A stretch of DNA of 64,000 bases, from positions 1,984,001-2,048,000 of the forward strand of contig NW_026570226.1 of NCBI RefSeq assembly GCF_019649055.1, given 5' to 3'. The notes under the pieces were generated by a model that saw only the letters and a program-made list of their open reading frames with translations, did not search any database and was not told the origin of the DNA. Shown in pieces: positions 33,601-58,600 of the stretch (position 1 is its first letter; each line of letters begins with the position of its first letter). A program made the position numbers and the translations under genes. The DNA is from Paramacrobiotus metropolitanus. Taxonomy: Eukaryota; Tardigrada; Eutardigrada; Parachela; Macrobiotidae.

Positions 33601-36600
33601 GCCAGTGAGGCAGGGAATGTGGACGTCCATGGAATGTCGGATGAGCATTTTCAGCTGGGTGTCCATAGATCCCTCCAGCTTCTGAGATCTTCCCTGTCGC
33701 AGATGAGGGAAACATACCGTTCACTGGGCCCGTGGTGTGCTTACCAGGTAGAACAATGTGATATAATATTCACTTTTGGCACAATGCACTTTGCGGTATA
33801 CATTGCGCGCGTACGTATGCTACTTAGAAAATATTACTCGTAGGCATGTGTCATAAGAGGATCAGGGATCTGGATATTTATTATTTATGTTACGTTTGGT
33901 TTTCTTAGGTGGCCTGTATGGTGAAAAAGGATTTTGAATTGTTAATTCGCAATAAATGTTTCTACAAGGAGCTTGTTAATCCCGCACTGAGTGCTATAAG
34001 TGAGCTGCATATTTTTGGATCGTTACTGGAAATAAAAAAGCACACAAAGAACATTCCGCGAGGGGATATCGAAGCGATATCAGAAGTGGCTTCTCCAAAG
34101 TTACGCAAACTTATGGATGTAATGATGGCCAACAAACCTAGTGAAAAAGTGGAAGGTAAACCACTCCCGTTAAAAATATTTTATGGGTGTAGAAAGCCGT
34201 ATATGGTTAGTGTATTTGCAGAATTTCGCCAAAACGTATTTGTCTTACGGTTAGACAAACATTTTGTAATTTTCAGTTTCTCTTTTTGTAGATGCATCTA
34301 GGGGTTTGCGTTGTATTGTATTTGTGCAGTCCCGATTCGACGCATGGGCATTGGCTAAGTTTTTTTCCTTCCTCTCCGTCGGCGGATCTGGAGAATTTTC
34401 TTTCATTAAATCTGGGTATCTTGTGGGTCAACTGCTGCCGTCGGGAAGCGATGGTGCGGAAGATTACGTGGATATTTTAGTGAAAACTAAGAGCTAAAAT
34501 TTTCGCTTTTCAGGCGAGAAACCTTATCGAGTGGGTTTAAATCATGCACAGTCAGCAGCCACTTTGGAGAAATTTCGACGAGGTGCTGTAAATGTTTTGA
34601 TCGCCACGAATGTCGTGGAAGAAGGTCTGGATGTTCCCGACTGCAATCTGATTATTCGGTAACCGGAAATTTTTTTTTGCTTTAGTCGTTTTCGAACTTG
34701 TGTCATCTGATACAACATTATGTGCACGCCTCTGTTTTTTGTGCATTCATTCGACCACTGATTATATTTTCCAACTGCAAGCTTTTCAGCTTTGCGTTAC
34801 ACTTGATCTCTTTTCGAATTTCCAGATATTTATGAGTTATGTTTTTCTTTATAGGCTCGATAAACCGTCGAATTACTGCTCATACGTCCAGTCAAAAGGA
34901 CGCGCAAGAGCGCAGAATTCCAGATATATTGTGTTTTCGGATTCCTTTGATAAGACAAAGCGTGAACTGGACGAATATGACAAATTGGACCAGCGCCTCA
35001 AGGATATGTGTGTGGAACGCGTGGTTCCTGATATGGATACGCAGTCCCAGCACTTCTCGGATAAATCGGACCACTTTAGTCCTCCTGGTTCGAAAGCTAT
35101 GGCAACTTTAAATACAGCACTTACCTTGCTGCAGAAGTGCGTAATTATTTTTCGTTGCGCTACAGGAGTTATAGCTAAGTACTCGTATTTGGATACCCCC
35201 TTAAAAAGTGCTAAATATCACAAACTCATCTTATTGTGGGCATGCACGTATAATGCGGTAATCATAACTTTGTATAATAAGTTTGTAGCGATACGCGAAT
35301 TTTTCGTATTGATTTGAGCTAGGTATTGCAATTCCCTTGAACCTCGATTACGCTTCTCCGCTGGAAATGTTCATGGCAAATACATTCACAGTAGCTCAGG
35401 ATTATATGCTTTCCGGATTTACATGAGACTGGACTCTGCTTTAAAGCATCCTGTTACCGTACGAATAAACAGTTGTTTTGAACCGCCAGTGGAGCTGCAA
35501 ACTGAGAAGTGACTGACTGTTGCATCGTAGGGTCCATTTAAAAAGTCCAGAAAACTGGCAAAGCAAGCCGCGGCATTACAGTGCGTAGAAGAACTGTACA
35601 ACAAGGGAGTTTTGGATGAAAACTTGCTACCAATCGTGGAAACTCATCAGGATGACATGTTCCTAATGATTGGCGATCGGCAGAAAGAACCAACAACAGA
35701 GGGAGAAGGAGCGGCAGGATCAAAGCGTCGGAAACAGTTCTATCCTAAAAAGGTTGTAATCATGTTTCTTGTAATCGCAATATTGCAGTCTAAGCCGCAG
35801 TTTTATTTCGGTAGGTATTATCCCTACAAAATCAGTGCCAGTGATCACGCGCTTGAAATTGCTCTCCGCTTTATAGGCGTAAACAAATATAGAGGACTGT
35901 ATGGTACACGTAAATTGTTAGTGTATTACGGTATTCTTTAATCTTTATAATCTATATTATTATTATTTTTTATTCTGTATCGGGTTCGTTCTTATCATTT
36001 GAATTTTGATTTGGTCCTATTTCATTTAGACCGCATCGCTTCTGAATCGTTGCCGTCCAATCGTGGGAATGCCCTGCCATTTGTACCTAATTCGAATTGA
36101 GCATCAGCGGTCTTTTCTAAAAGATGATTCCTCCAGATTTCTCGCCGATGATTCCAGATGTATCGGTTTCTTGTCGAGATGTGCCATGCCGCCCTTCCCA
36201 GCTTTTAATGTTTATATGTGCAGAGCGGAATATCAGATAACTTTGTCGCTGCTAAGCGATTCCATAATTCTGAATTCCCAAAAGTTGGACGATATACAAA
36301 AAGCTCATTGTGCCATCTATGAGCAAGCACTTCTGTTTATCGAAGCCATCGCGTTGCATTTCGACGAGAATCTGGACAGTGAAGCTTTCTACGTGGTGCC
36401 GCTGACCAAATTACTCACTGGTGCAGGCCTGTACGGGATTGACTGGGAAATGATTGATCGCATTAAAGATCCTGCTCAATACTCCGTGATTTCTCTTCCG
36501 GAAGAAGAGCGGCGGTATCGGAAGGTTAAACCGACAAGTTTCGTCGATGGCGTTGTAGTGCGCTGGTATAAGCCGGAAGATGACCGCTTTTTCATTACGA

Positions 36601-39600
36601 ATATGCGGGATGATATGACGCCAGCGACACCCTGTAAATTAGACGAATATACTTCATTCAGTGAATATTTTGAGCGGAAGTACGGAATACAGATTCAGGA
36701 CTTGAATCAACCAATTATGGATGCCATTTTTTGTTCCAAAAGGTTGGTTTATGGTAGTACAGTTAACTTATTACGAGTAGTTTCACAAAATGTGCAATTG
36801 TCAGGCAATCAGTTACCTTAATTCATCATTTACTTCATTTTAATTGCCTATTTTTGCTTTGTGTGATACCCTTAATACTTCTACTGACTGAGTAGATTAA
36901 GTTCTAGTTTTCGTATTGCAGGCTAAATCTGATAAAGTTTGTTTATCACGGTATTAAACCGGACGAAACAGCGAAAGATTCCCGTGCAGAAACTAAGCGT
37001 AATGGACAGTTAATGCTTGTCCCAGAACTCTGCCAACTCTTTCCCATGCCTGCGCCGCTGTACATCAAGTGTCTTGTTCTTCCGTCGCTCCAGCATCGCA
37101 TGCGTTGGTTTTCGCATATGCTCTCCTTGTATCGCCGACTGAAAAGCGAAACTGGTATTGGAATTGACACTGTCGAACCGGACAGCTGGCCGCCGTTGGT
37201 TTATCAAGGGAAAACGCAAAGGGATATCGAAGGGGCATCTCAGCGTTATCTCCAACAAGACACTGACCAAGAAATGTCGGTAGCCGTTGTCAGTGGTAGG
37301 TATCTGGATGCAGTTTTGAATGGAAATATATAGTACTGAAAACGAAACGGGCTTTGTACGATGTTCGCAAAACTAATTGAACAATTTAAAGGACACGCAC
37401 GACCCTTATTTGATATTTTTCGCTTCGTTTGTTACTTCAGGTAACAAAATGCCCGAAAAGGAATCATCATCAGAGCCTGAACGTATCGAAACAGAAGCAG
37501 ATGAACTTCCTGATGATTTCGGATTAGTCTACACTCAGTTTGTCCGTCATAAATTTTATAGTTTGGCGGATGAGGGAGTCGATGACTATGAGGTCATGAA
37601 AGTAGAAGAACCCTCTCCAAAGAGCCCTGCATCTTCCGATACATCAGCTAACGATTTTTATTACGATCTCCCGGCATCTGGATGCTCTCCCGCCCTTTTT
37701 GAATGTCCGTTTTCTATAGATGCTGAATTTTCTTTGGATGTACGGAAACTACCCTTACCTGATCTGAATCACTTGTTGAACGCCGTGACATCCGCCAAAG
37801 TGGCTGATGGATTCAATTTGGAACGTTTAGAAGTTATTGGAGACACGTTTTTGAAATTCTCATCGTATGTTTACGTGTATTTCCGGTTCAGGCAACACCA
37901 AGAAGGAAGACTGACGCAACTGTGCGATCAGTTTGTATCGAATTTTAATCTTTATCGCCTAGCGAAAACCAAAGATCTTCAAAACTATGTCCTGAATCAA
38001 GAGTTTAATCCAGGAGATAATTTCGTCCCACCTGGTTATATTTTTGATGAGCAGGAATCCAACGAGATGCTGGCAAATTCAGGTACCAAGGCGGACAAAT
38101 TTCCATCGGCTCGCGTACACCAACCCATTGAAGACAAGACAATTGCCGACGTTATGGAAGCTTTGATAGGCACGTTTCTCATCAATTCTAGTGCCCGCAG
38201 TGCGCAGGTGTTTATGTCATGGTTGGGGCTGTGTGTACTGCCGGAAACGACAAATGCACCCCAAGAAGGACCATCTGTTGACAGATATGGAGTGTTTCGT
38301 GCGGAAGATATTACCTCTCCGTTGCTTAGAATGGGTGCGGATGTTGATGCCGAACTATGCAAGCTGACGGCGGGATTCGACGATTTTGAACGGCGAATAG
38401 GATACAGGTTAGATGGACGCTCTGTTCATAGTTTGCACGTCGATTTCCATTTACTGCTGACATTTTGTGGGGCCTCAGACTTGGTAGTGATGGCATATCT
38501 TGAAACCTCGTAAACAACTGATGAAGGTTTTGGCGTTACAGATTCCGGAACAAGGCCTTCTTACTGCAGGCCTTCACGCATTCGACATATGAACCCAATT
38601 CCATTACGGACTGCTACCAGAGGCTGGAATTTCTCGGTGATGCCATTATCGATTTCTTAATAACCCGTTACGTTTATGAAGATTTCAAGTAAGGTTAACA
38701 GTTTTGAATTTTTGTTATGGCTTGCTTGATGGTGCCCCTGATTGCAGGAGTCATGCTCCCGGTGTGATGTCAGACTTGCGTTCAGCTTTGGTCAATAATC
38801 TGACATTTTCTACATTAGCTGTTAAATACAATTATCACAATCATATTAAATTCCAAAGTCTCCATTTACATAATACCATCGACTTATTTGTCCAAACGGT
38901 GCAGGAGAAACATCAGGATGTGTTGCCGCTGCAAGAGGAAATGGTACGGTAGTTCTGAAGTGATAAATTAATAAATCTGTTCTTATTTATGGCTTGTGCG
39001 TTTGTAAGGGAAACCAAACCATCTTGGTTTTATTAATGATAATCATAATTTTTTGCCAATAGTTGATTGCTGACTTTGACGACGATAAAGATGATGACGA
39101 CGTCGATATCGGGTATGAAGAACCAGAAGCTCCAAAAGCCTTGGGAGATGTATTCGAGGCGGTAGCCGGGGCAATCTTTCTAGACAGTGGTTTGTCACTC
39201 GATACGGTGTGGAAGGTCTATTACAATATTATGCGAGCCCAAATAGGTGAGTAAATGGCATACTTGATGGTTGTAGACGTATACAGCAACACGTTACGAG
39301 TTTTCTGCATGACATAATAATGGTATTAAATTTTTGCATCCAAAAACGATGCAGTTAGGTACAACAGTATAACTACCGATTGCCACAAATAAAAAATTAT
39401 CGGTATAAAAATATCAATGCGACCTGTGTGCGTATAATAAGTAGCTGTGGCAGGTAGTTCACGAACGGTGCGTGTTATGAAGGCGCCGAAGTACTGTGGT
39501 AACTTAAGAAGTTACAGGTTAATTGCAACAAGCTTGACATATAAATATGTAATTCAACATGAACTTTTGTAGAACACTTCACGAAAAATTGTCCGATAAA

Positions 39601-39850
39601 TCCAGTTCGGGAACTAATGGAACGGGAAGGCGTGAATTGTCGGTTTGGGTGAGTACTCGCATACTAATCCTAAGAAAACTGGTATTCAGTTTTACTTCAT
39701 CTTTCCAGGTCAGCCGAACGTTTGAGTAATGGGAAAACGTTGGTCCAGGTGACAGTCTTAGGCAAAGGGACCTTTGTTGGGAAAGGTAATAACTCTCGCG
39801 CTGCAAAGTGCAATGCTTCTAAAGCTGCTCTGGCTCAGATTAAAAGGTGA
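30629..39850 (+). CDS. DICER: Dicer ribonuclease, complete 20-exon gene
   Basis: Dicer cuts double-stranded RNA and pre-miRNA into small RNAs in the cytoplasm. Exons: 30629-30742, 30864-30918, 31050-31157, 31335-31517, 32995-33281, 33493-33747, 33909-34155, 34292-34453, 34514-34658, 34855-35136, 35323-35488, 35531-35752, 36030-36742, 36922-37295, 37441-38407, 38542-38688, 38748-38943, 39063-39246, 39573-39648, 39709-39850. Total 5025 nt, 1674 residues, phase kept throughout. Domains in order: helicase with Walker A GTGMGKT (55-61), DECH (164-167), [15 protein letters not shown] and QSKGRAR (531-537); DUF283 (about 600-690); platform/PAZ (about 750-1080); an acidic linker; RNase IIIa ([11 protein letters not shown] near 1230, then DVMEAL); RNase IIIb (YQRLEFLGD near 1452, then [12 protein letters not shown]); and a C-terminal dsRBD (GKGTFVGKG). 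All helicase motifs and both RNase III acidic sets look intact, so it should be ATP-dependent and processive-capable. The exon 8 donor (GTGCGG) and the 42-nt intron 11 were chosen for phase and are the weakest joins. Confidence 0.97.
30821..30860 (+). repeat. tandem near-palindromes at the Dicer intron 1 acceptor
   Basis: CAAAAGTATGAATACTTTTG and a copy with one change (CAAAAGCATGAATACTTTTG) lie head-to-tail directly before the CAG acceptor of exon 2. Each copy has 9-bp arms around a 2-nt centre (one mismatch in the second copy). Confidence 0.85.
31636..32860 (+). mobile_element. ORF1-only non-LTR retroelement inserted in Dicer intron 4
   Basis: The 14-bp sequence TCAGTGAAAGAATT occurs at 31622-31635 and again at 32861-32874, a target-site duplication bracketing 1225 bp. 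The insert is in Dicer sense orientation and has a single ORF resembling LINE ORF1. It has no reverse transcriptase, no endonuclease and no poly(A) tail, ending in ATTAAAGGTTCCGT. The intact duplication and ORF suggest a young insertion. Size and content resemble half-LINE (HAL1-like) elements. Confidence 0.85.
31747..32772 (+). CDS. LINE ORF1-like nucleic-acid-binding protein
   Basis: This is 341 residues from the first ATG in the frame (the frame is open from 31714 or earlier). An acidic N-terminus is followed by a predicted coiled coil at about residues 85-128 ([20 protein letters not shown]). A Pro/Thr-rich linker follows, then [10 protein letters not shown], a motif typical of invertebrate non-LTR ORF1 proteins, then a Lys-rich segment and a compact C-terminal domain ([19 protein letters not shown]) like the RRM-type ORF1 fold. 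The family role is to coat and chaperone element RNA. It lies wholly inside the insertion and is not a Dicer exon. The ORF is undamaged. Confidence 0.8.
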   Translation: MAEKASDNTHDAEDNYEPFSIEKLSSLFPDGTAKDQWSFGRLIPLIRKMIPAIASDLENVQKYPVYHEDLNGLITKCIDTQVPALISPIVQENQRLKAELSSLEAQVKELQERQKKYDDISMSLLVLRDEINAVKTAQPVPSMSTVDVGRLVLQPSGFRSVAKTPAKTPVEKPSTTDTPHEPHTTPDMKVPQPRFDETPPDASDSKASWATVAKKGKVVRGTREKTTSASEDIVMSALQIRRAPRAEKEKVKKDFCLHGIPPREQTEHQTLDEYSKDLKAIIESIGISVRFVSIYSAKNGRKNSLLARVGSYASETEKMFTPDNWPPNIGVREWAFAPKEL

Positions 39851-40620
39851 TTCCGTCTCTTGTGTTATTCTGGATTTTCGTTGTCGGAAGTTTTTGGTTT
39901 TCATTTGTATACGATATGTTTCTGTGCTAACTGGTACACTGGCGGATCTTGTTGTTTATTTGGTTGTGATAAATCTCACTGATTTAATATATTTGTTTTG
40001 ATAAGTTTTTTATGTCACTGTTTACTTGTTTGCGCGTTTTGCACTGAGATTTTCTGGGAAGCGAAAACAAAATAAGTTTATTTCTTGTTGGCAAGATTCT
40101 TGGCAGCAGACTGCAATATGATAGACATAATAGTATGATCTTCGAACGCAAACACTGTAACATCGACATTCACAGTAGACGGATTAGGTGCGGTTCTATA
40201 CAAGCTGCGAGGTACACAAGGAAGTTATTAATCATATTTAAAAATAATACGAAAAATTCCGTACAAATATAACAAAACCAAAATGGGTATGCACATGCAT
40301 TTTGCGACGAACAGCAATGCGCTAGAATGAATTTTAAACTCTTACAAACAAAGAAAAACAACCCGAAATTACCGAAAAAAATACGAAATACCGGTACGTG
40401 TTTTGGATATCGAAAGCCTGTTCAGCCCGAACATGTGCAAAAAACCACTTGTACGGTAATTAGGGTTAATTATTTTTAGGACTTTGATTTTGTATTATCT
40501 TGTCATGGCACGCGTTTCACGATTTACGGGGATGTTTATACACGAATTCGACACGAGCATCTTTTCCCATCCGAGTATTGGTGTCATGCAGTATTGGAAA
40601 ATACTACTGTAGATTATGTA
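39851..40620. other. convergent 3' flanks of Dicer and AP-2
   Basis: The stop codons are 770 bp apart, so the 3' UTRs may overlap. A TTTATT at 40077-40082 is an AATAAA for the minus-strand AP-2 transcript. No Dicer hexamer of canonical form is obvious. No other feature seen. Confidence 0.5.
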
Positions 40621-52659
<12,039 letters not shown>

Positions 52660-55600
52660 GTTATCTTAGCAAATACAGCGCCAAGAAATACAGCGTAATA
52701 TAAATCGGTGCATCGAGCTGCACTATACATACACACATACGCTGCGCCGGGACCAAATTAAGGGATTTTTTATGGAGATTAATGAAGCGCAACCACAGTG
52801 TGTAACGGAGAATGGATGATAATGATGATAAGGGGATATTAATTAGCCGCTAATCGCCGTAAGGGACGATATCCTTCTGCCGGTCCGTGTCCGGTATTGT
52901 TTTTACCGTCTTCGCGCGTCAGCTGTGAATTTCTGCCGGGAGCACGTCAAGCACGGGCGAACACAATCTTCCTCTGGCGTAGTTAGTCGGCAGCGGCACG
53001 GCAGTCAAATGTTTTTCAGCGGCTGATAGATGCGGAGTGTATGTGTGTAAGTGCCGTTTCCTGCGGCACTGTCGCCCCCAGTATATATTGGAGAAAGTTA
53101 TAACGCATGCAGCAGAATCTCCGCAAGTTGATATTATTTGTTGTCAGAGAGGTAGCGAAAGAGATAGAAAAAACCGACTATTGCGGCTCGATTGGCTGTA
53201 TGGAAAGTAGAAGCTTTTACGATTGAGGAAAAAGAATAAAAAGTGCCAACGCTCGCTGATGCGTGCACACAGGTACACACAACATCAAGGTATGTGCGGA
53301 TGGCGAATAGTATTTGCGGCTGATTCGGGGTATTAAGAAATTCTTTCCATTACGTCGATCGGCGCTGATCGGCTCTGGCTCTGACTCAACCAAGGTTGAA
53401 GCGCGGCTCCTAACCTGCCTTTCTGTCAAACCACCTTATATCTCGTAATTTTGGACGAAGAAAATATTCTAAACCTTATGTGCTCATTTGCCAGTGCATA
53501 CGGTGTGTTGTGCAGTGAGAGTATGTGTCTGCGCTTGAAAACAGGTGAGTTATGGCGACAGTCGACGGACGATCTGTGCAATAACACTGTACCTTGTGCC
53601 AGCCAAAGCCTCTAACAAATACGCAACGTGACTTTGATGTTGAGGCGTACCTGTGAAATATCTTTTCTTGATGGAAGGCAACCAAGCAGAATATGAAAAA
53701 CCTGTTGGACAACATTTTCGCCATACGAACTCATAACTCGCAACCAGCGAAGCTACTGTCGATTTTCTTCTTTCTTTGCTATCCGGACTGATAGCGGCGT
53801 TTAATGATGGATGGACGATGGATGTCCAATATCATTACTGCACTCTTTGATTTGGAAGCTGCTTATAATTATTATTTTTGTGCACATAATTTTAAAGCTT
53901 TGAGTAAAATGCTACAGAAATATTAAATCTTGTTAGCATACAGATATTCGACAGCATTACAAACAGAATACTTATTAAAGTTAATGTCCTATTGCATATG
54001 CAAATCTATTTGCTACGAAGATTTACTTCAACACTTCCTCATCGATTGCTCTGATAATCCATTTGGTAAACCATTGTATTATTGTTTACATATGACCACA
54101 AGATGACCATTTACTTAAATGAATGTATTGTTTCATGGGCGCGAATGGCCGTGTTTACTTGATCAGCCGCGGCGGCACGTTATCCTTAAAGCTCGGTCAA
54201 TATGGTGACCACTTGGCTACGCTACTGCACAGTAGCGCGTCTGCACCTTCTCAAGTTATTCATATAGACGTGCAGCTCTTGAACAAACAAACATACAGAT
54301 GTACTAGAGCGGCATTTCTCTGTAGTTTTGCATTGTGTATTTATGTTTTGTTTTAGCGGTTGCACACACGGTGGCAGTGTGATGCATTCGTCAAACTATT
54401 CAAAATTACTCAGTCACTAATCTACGTCTGTACACTTTGTACGAATTCTTGTCCATCCGGTCAATCACGTCTTCCTAGACGGCAGCCTCCAGGAACGTTC
54501 ACGTTCACAACTAAGCCGGAAGCCCAGAAAAGAAAACCCCACTGGGTTTCCACTCTTCGATACGCTGCAGTGCTCACACATCGCTGAAAGCGAGTAGCGG
54601 AGTTGTCTTGTGAACGAATTACGTAGCCGTACAGCCGGTATACTACCCATCTTGTTAACAACGATCCAAAAATACACTAACCGCAAGCAATTATTATTAT
54701 CTTTTCATAGGCATGAATCGTAAACTATCCTTACTATGCATATTTGGTTTAAAAATAAGTTACAAGAAATCTTTGTGGTTGTTATCAAGAACGTTGCGTG
54801 CAGCTGTGTTAAATTGTGCAGCTACATAAGATATAATTTTGTGCCGAAATACCGGTAAATTTGAACGCATATAGGTAATGTGATCATGCGTTAAACCAAC
54901 ATAGGCTTTGGTTATACATTATTTTCTTCGATCTTTCGGTGGTTAATTGTGAAATCAAAGCTGGCATCTGTGTAGCATTTGTATGACTAATCGTAAGAAC
55001 CATGAAGCAAAAAATCCTGATTCATGTACATCTATACTTTTCACGAAATTGTCAATCTTAATTGATATAATTGATTTGCTTTGTTTAACCAAGCTGCAGA
55101 GTATTACGATCAACTACCCAGTTGAATACTTACCTAAACTGCGCGCAATTCTCCTTGAATGTCCTTCTGTTAATGCGCTCTGTCATTTAACTCAGCTTTC
55201 CAGTAAACCGCTTCAAACATGTTCAAAAACTGAACGGTGAAATTTTTTGGCTCCAATTCGACATTTTGGCAGAAATTGCCGAAACATCACCAAGCCATAA
55301 ATAATAACACGTAAAATGTATGCAAGCCGCTTTTGATTATAAGAAAGGAATTTCAATGGCAGAAGTGCGGCTGTTCTGGTTTCACTCTCCGTACGTACGG
55401 TGTACAAGCACAGTACACTGTTAACCGAGAACAAAAAATTATTTTCCAGTAATACGCTGACAAAAGGTTGACAGTGATGAAATAATGCGTAATCTGTGTG
55501 CAGTAATTAAAGGTTACTTGCGTCAAGTTGCGTGCATAATAAGTATATTATTAACGTAAACAGTTTTAGGGTACTAGATGACAGACTCATGAAAGTATAG

Positions 55601-58600
55601 CAGCGGTTCACAAACATTAAATGGTTCAGTGGGCAGTGTATTTTGGCGAATCTAAACACAAACTGGTTAAGGTTTTAAAATCTAGGATTTTAAACTTTTA
55701 GTTCTTTTGGTTTAGCTAGCAAAAACATTGTTTACGCGAACGTACAAGTGGTCAGAAGCGCCTGCAACAATTTTGCTGGCAAAAAACGCAAACAAATCCT
55801 CTAGCAGTTTGTCTGATGTGAGTAGATTTGCTACGGGGTTAAACTCTCTCGTGTTGCGGTATTATAAAAAACTTTCCATTAATACGCCGTCAAAGTTTAT
55901 AAACGCCGAAAGCTTCTCAATAATATCATTTCTCTGGGGTAAAATAGTAAACTTTCTGCTATAAAAGCTCTTACGGAGAGTTATAGGCGCATTATAGTTA
56001 GTTGTTTATTATCAGTCTCGTTTTTGTTTTATGTCATTTTCAACTTTTGTTTGGAACTTAGTTATTTTAAGTTTAAATCTGTACTTCTAGCGCAAAAGAT
56101 TAAACAATAAATAAATCGTAAAATATATCATTATACGTAATGGCTTAATTTATGCGAAATGCTAATCATCTCGATGTTGTTCCTCATGTAAAATCGTGCT
56201 CAAATAGCTTTCTGTTTCAAGAGTGACCTTTCAAGTGATTATTGTTTTGAGGAGTTATATATCACGGAATTGCGATACTGCACCGAACTGCATAAGTCTT
56301 TAGAACTGCGAACGGATAAACTGTAATTTTGCGCATGATTACATTGACGGAACTTGGGTAATGAAAAATGACAGGCGCAAAAAAATATGGCGGAATCAAG
56401 CAAAATTGACGGCGGCCATGTAATTCGGATTGTAATTATCTACTGCTTCTTATATAAAACTAACGAATATGGTAGTCGCCGGATGTCTCTGATTTATTTC
56501 GTTGCAGTTATACATAGTGTCGCAAACACGCTAGCAAATCCGTGCTCTAATGTTCATAACACATAAAGTAATTGTTGATCGTTTTTGATCATATGTTACC
56601 TGAATAACTGGTCATACGAGCGTCAGGTTCAAAAGAACCAATTCTTAAAAATCGTAAAAGAAGAAAAACGCAGAAAATTTTTGGCAGCCATAGTGACAGG
56701 TGCTTGTCTTTACCGTCTGACATGAGCAGGCGCAGTGGTATACGCGGCATAATTAATCTCGCAGTAGCAAGCGTTTTCGGTTACCGAAATTCGGAATATT
56801 ATCTTCAATAAAACTGTTGTACGCGACTTTAATTTCAGTTTCCTGGACTTCTAATTGAAAATACATACGCAATTTACAACATCCATAAATGAACTGAAGT
56901 GCTATCCTGATACATATTTTATATTTACATACCGGTACAGTATAAACATTATAACCACAGTAAAACTTGATACGGTGATATACGCGTTTTTTTGAAGATA
57001 AAAATTTTTCTAGCATTAGAAACGATTCGTCGTTTACACATTCATCAAAGGCCATGAACTGAAATGCTCTACCCGGTCGCATGTGTCCGGTGCGTATGAG
57101 CAAGACCAATGCCGACTAAAGTAAACAAATATCAGAAGGCTCAATATATGCACGGTAGCATCCTCTTTACACTCTACAGTTTACACAGTCCATCTTTTAT
57201 GTATCGGAAGCCAGATTGATGAATAGTTCAGGCGATGCATCCGCAATATCCTTTTTGTCATGCGCATTGAACACATAATGCGCTATAGCATTTCTTCAGC
57301 ACAGAGCGAGCGATAGGGCAGAGATTTAACAGGAAAATATGTGCTGCACGTATTGTGCACCTGATTGCCGGTCGTGTCCAGCACCCATCAACCGTAACTC
57401 CGTTAACGTAAGCCCATCAAACTGTAAAGGGAAAATCTCTCTCTGTCTCTCAACAAGTTATTATCCTGCAGTTTCTGACAGGAGCACACGGTTTACTCCG
57501 TCGACTTAGCAATTAGCATAATCAAAGGGCTCCAGTCACTATAATGACCAGCTACTGTCCAGGATAAACTATTACCTGGCGCAATAGCACTTGATCATCG
57601 CGCTGGCTACTCTCGCTGACATTTCTCTATTCTGTCTACGCTCACCGTCTGTTGGCCGGCGATAATCTTCCTAAAACTCCTGTGTGAAATTCTAGAGGCC
57701 CGTAGAATTTTATTACTGAAGAAATATTCAAAAGTGCCATATTATAATGCATTTTAAAGGGCATCTTCGTCTCTCGCTTCGCCGCGGACTGCGACGCAGG
57801 CTGATGTCCCGCATTTATCTGTCGCTTTGAATTTCGTATTTAATGGCCAATTTTCTGGCACCATGCGATCGGTGATGGCAATCCACTCGTGATGGAGAAT
57901 TTCAGGAAGGGAAGGCGACTATATTTAAGCTGGCCTATATAGATAGTGTTAAGGAATTCTCCCACATAGTTTTGGCCGCGGTCAATGTCAAACACTGATT
58001 AAAAAAGCAGTGCGCCACAACAAAATTTTTCTTTTTTGCTAGCTGGTAACTACTGTATAATCCGTGATCTAGTATTAAAGAGTGAGCGGCTACAATCTAC
58101 GCAACACACCAAATTTAAAGGTCGCCCCCAAAAACAATGCCTGGGTGAACCTTTAAAAAACACAATTACCACTTTCGAAAGTTTTTTTTAGCATCACGAA
58201 AACTCGAAAAACCACCAGCTCATCAGTTATGGAGGCTAAAACGATACGGCTAACTTCTCTCAAAACATTCGCTTAATTAAATAGATACACAAATCGAAGA
58301 AGCGAACAGATTATGCATTCACAAGTCAGTTCAGCAAGTATGTTTGCAGATTATGCAGGTCCTGTAGGTTCTGTTGCAGAAACTACGGTAGCAAATAAAA
58401 CCCATTACTAGTACTGATTATGTACGTACTAAGTTAAGGCACAATTAAGCGAAATGTGCAGCAGAGAACACGCTGTTCGGGGCATTATGGATGGATCAAT
58501 CTAAATGCTATAATTATTTCCTAGAATACCTTGCAAATATTCGCTACTATGTATATTAAAATGCAAAACGAACAGCTGTTAATTCTACCTTCTCATCTGC

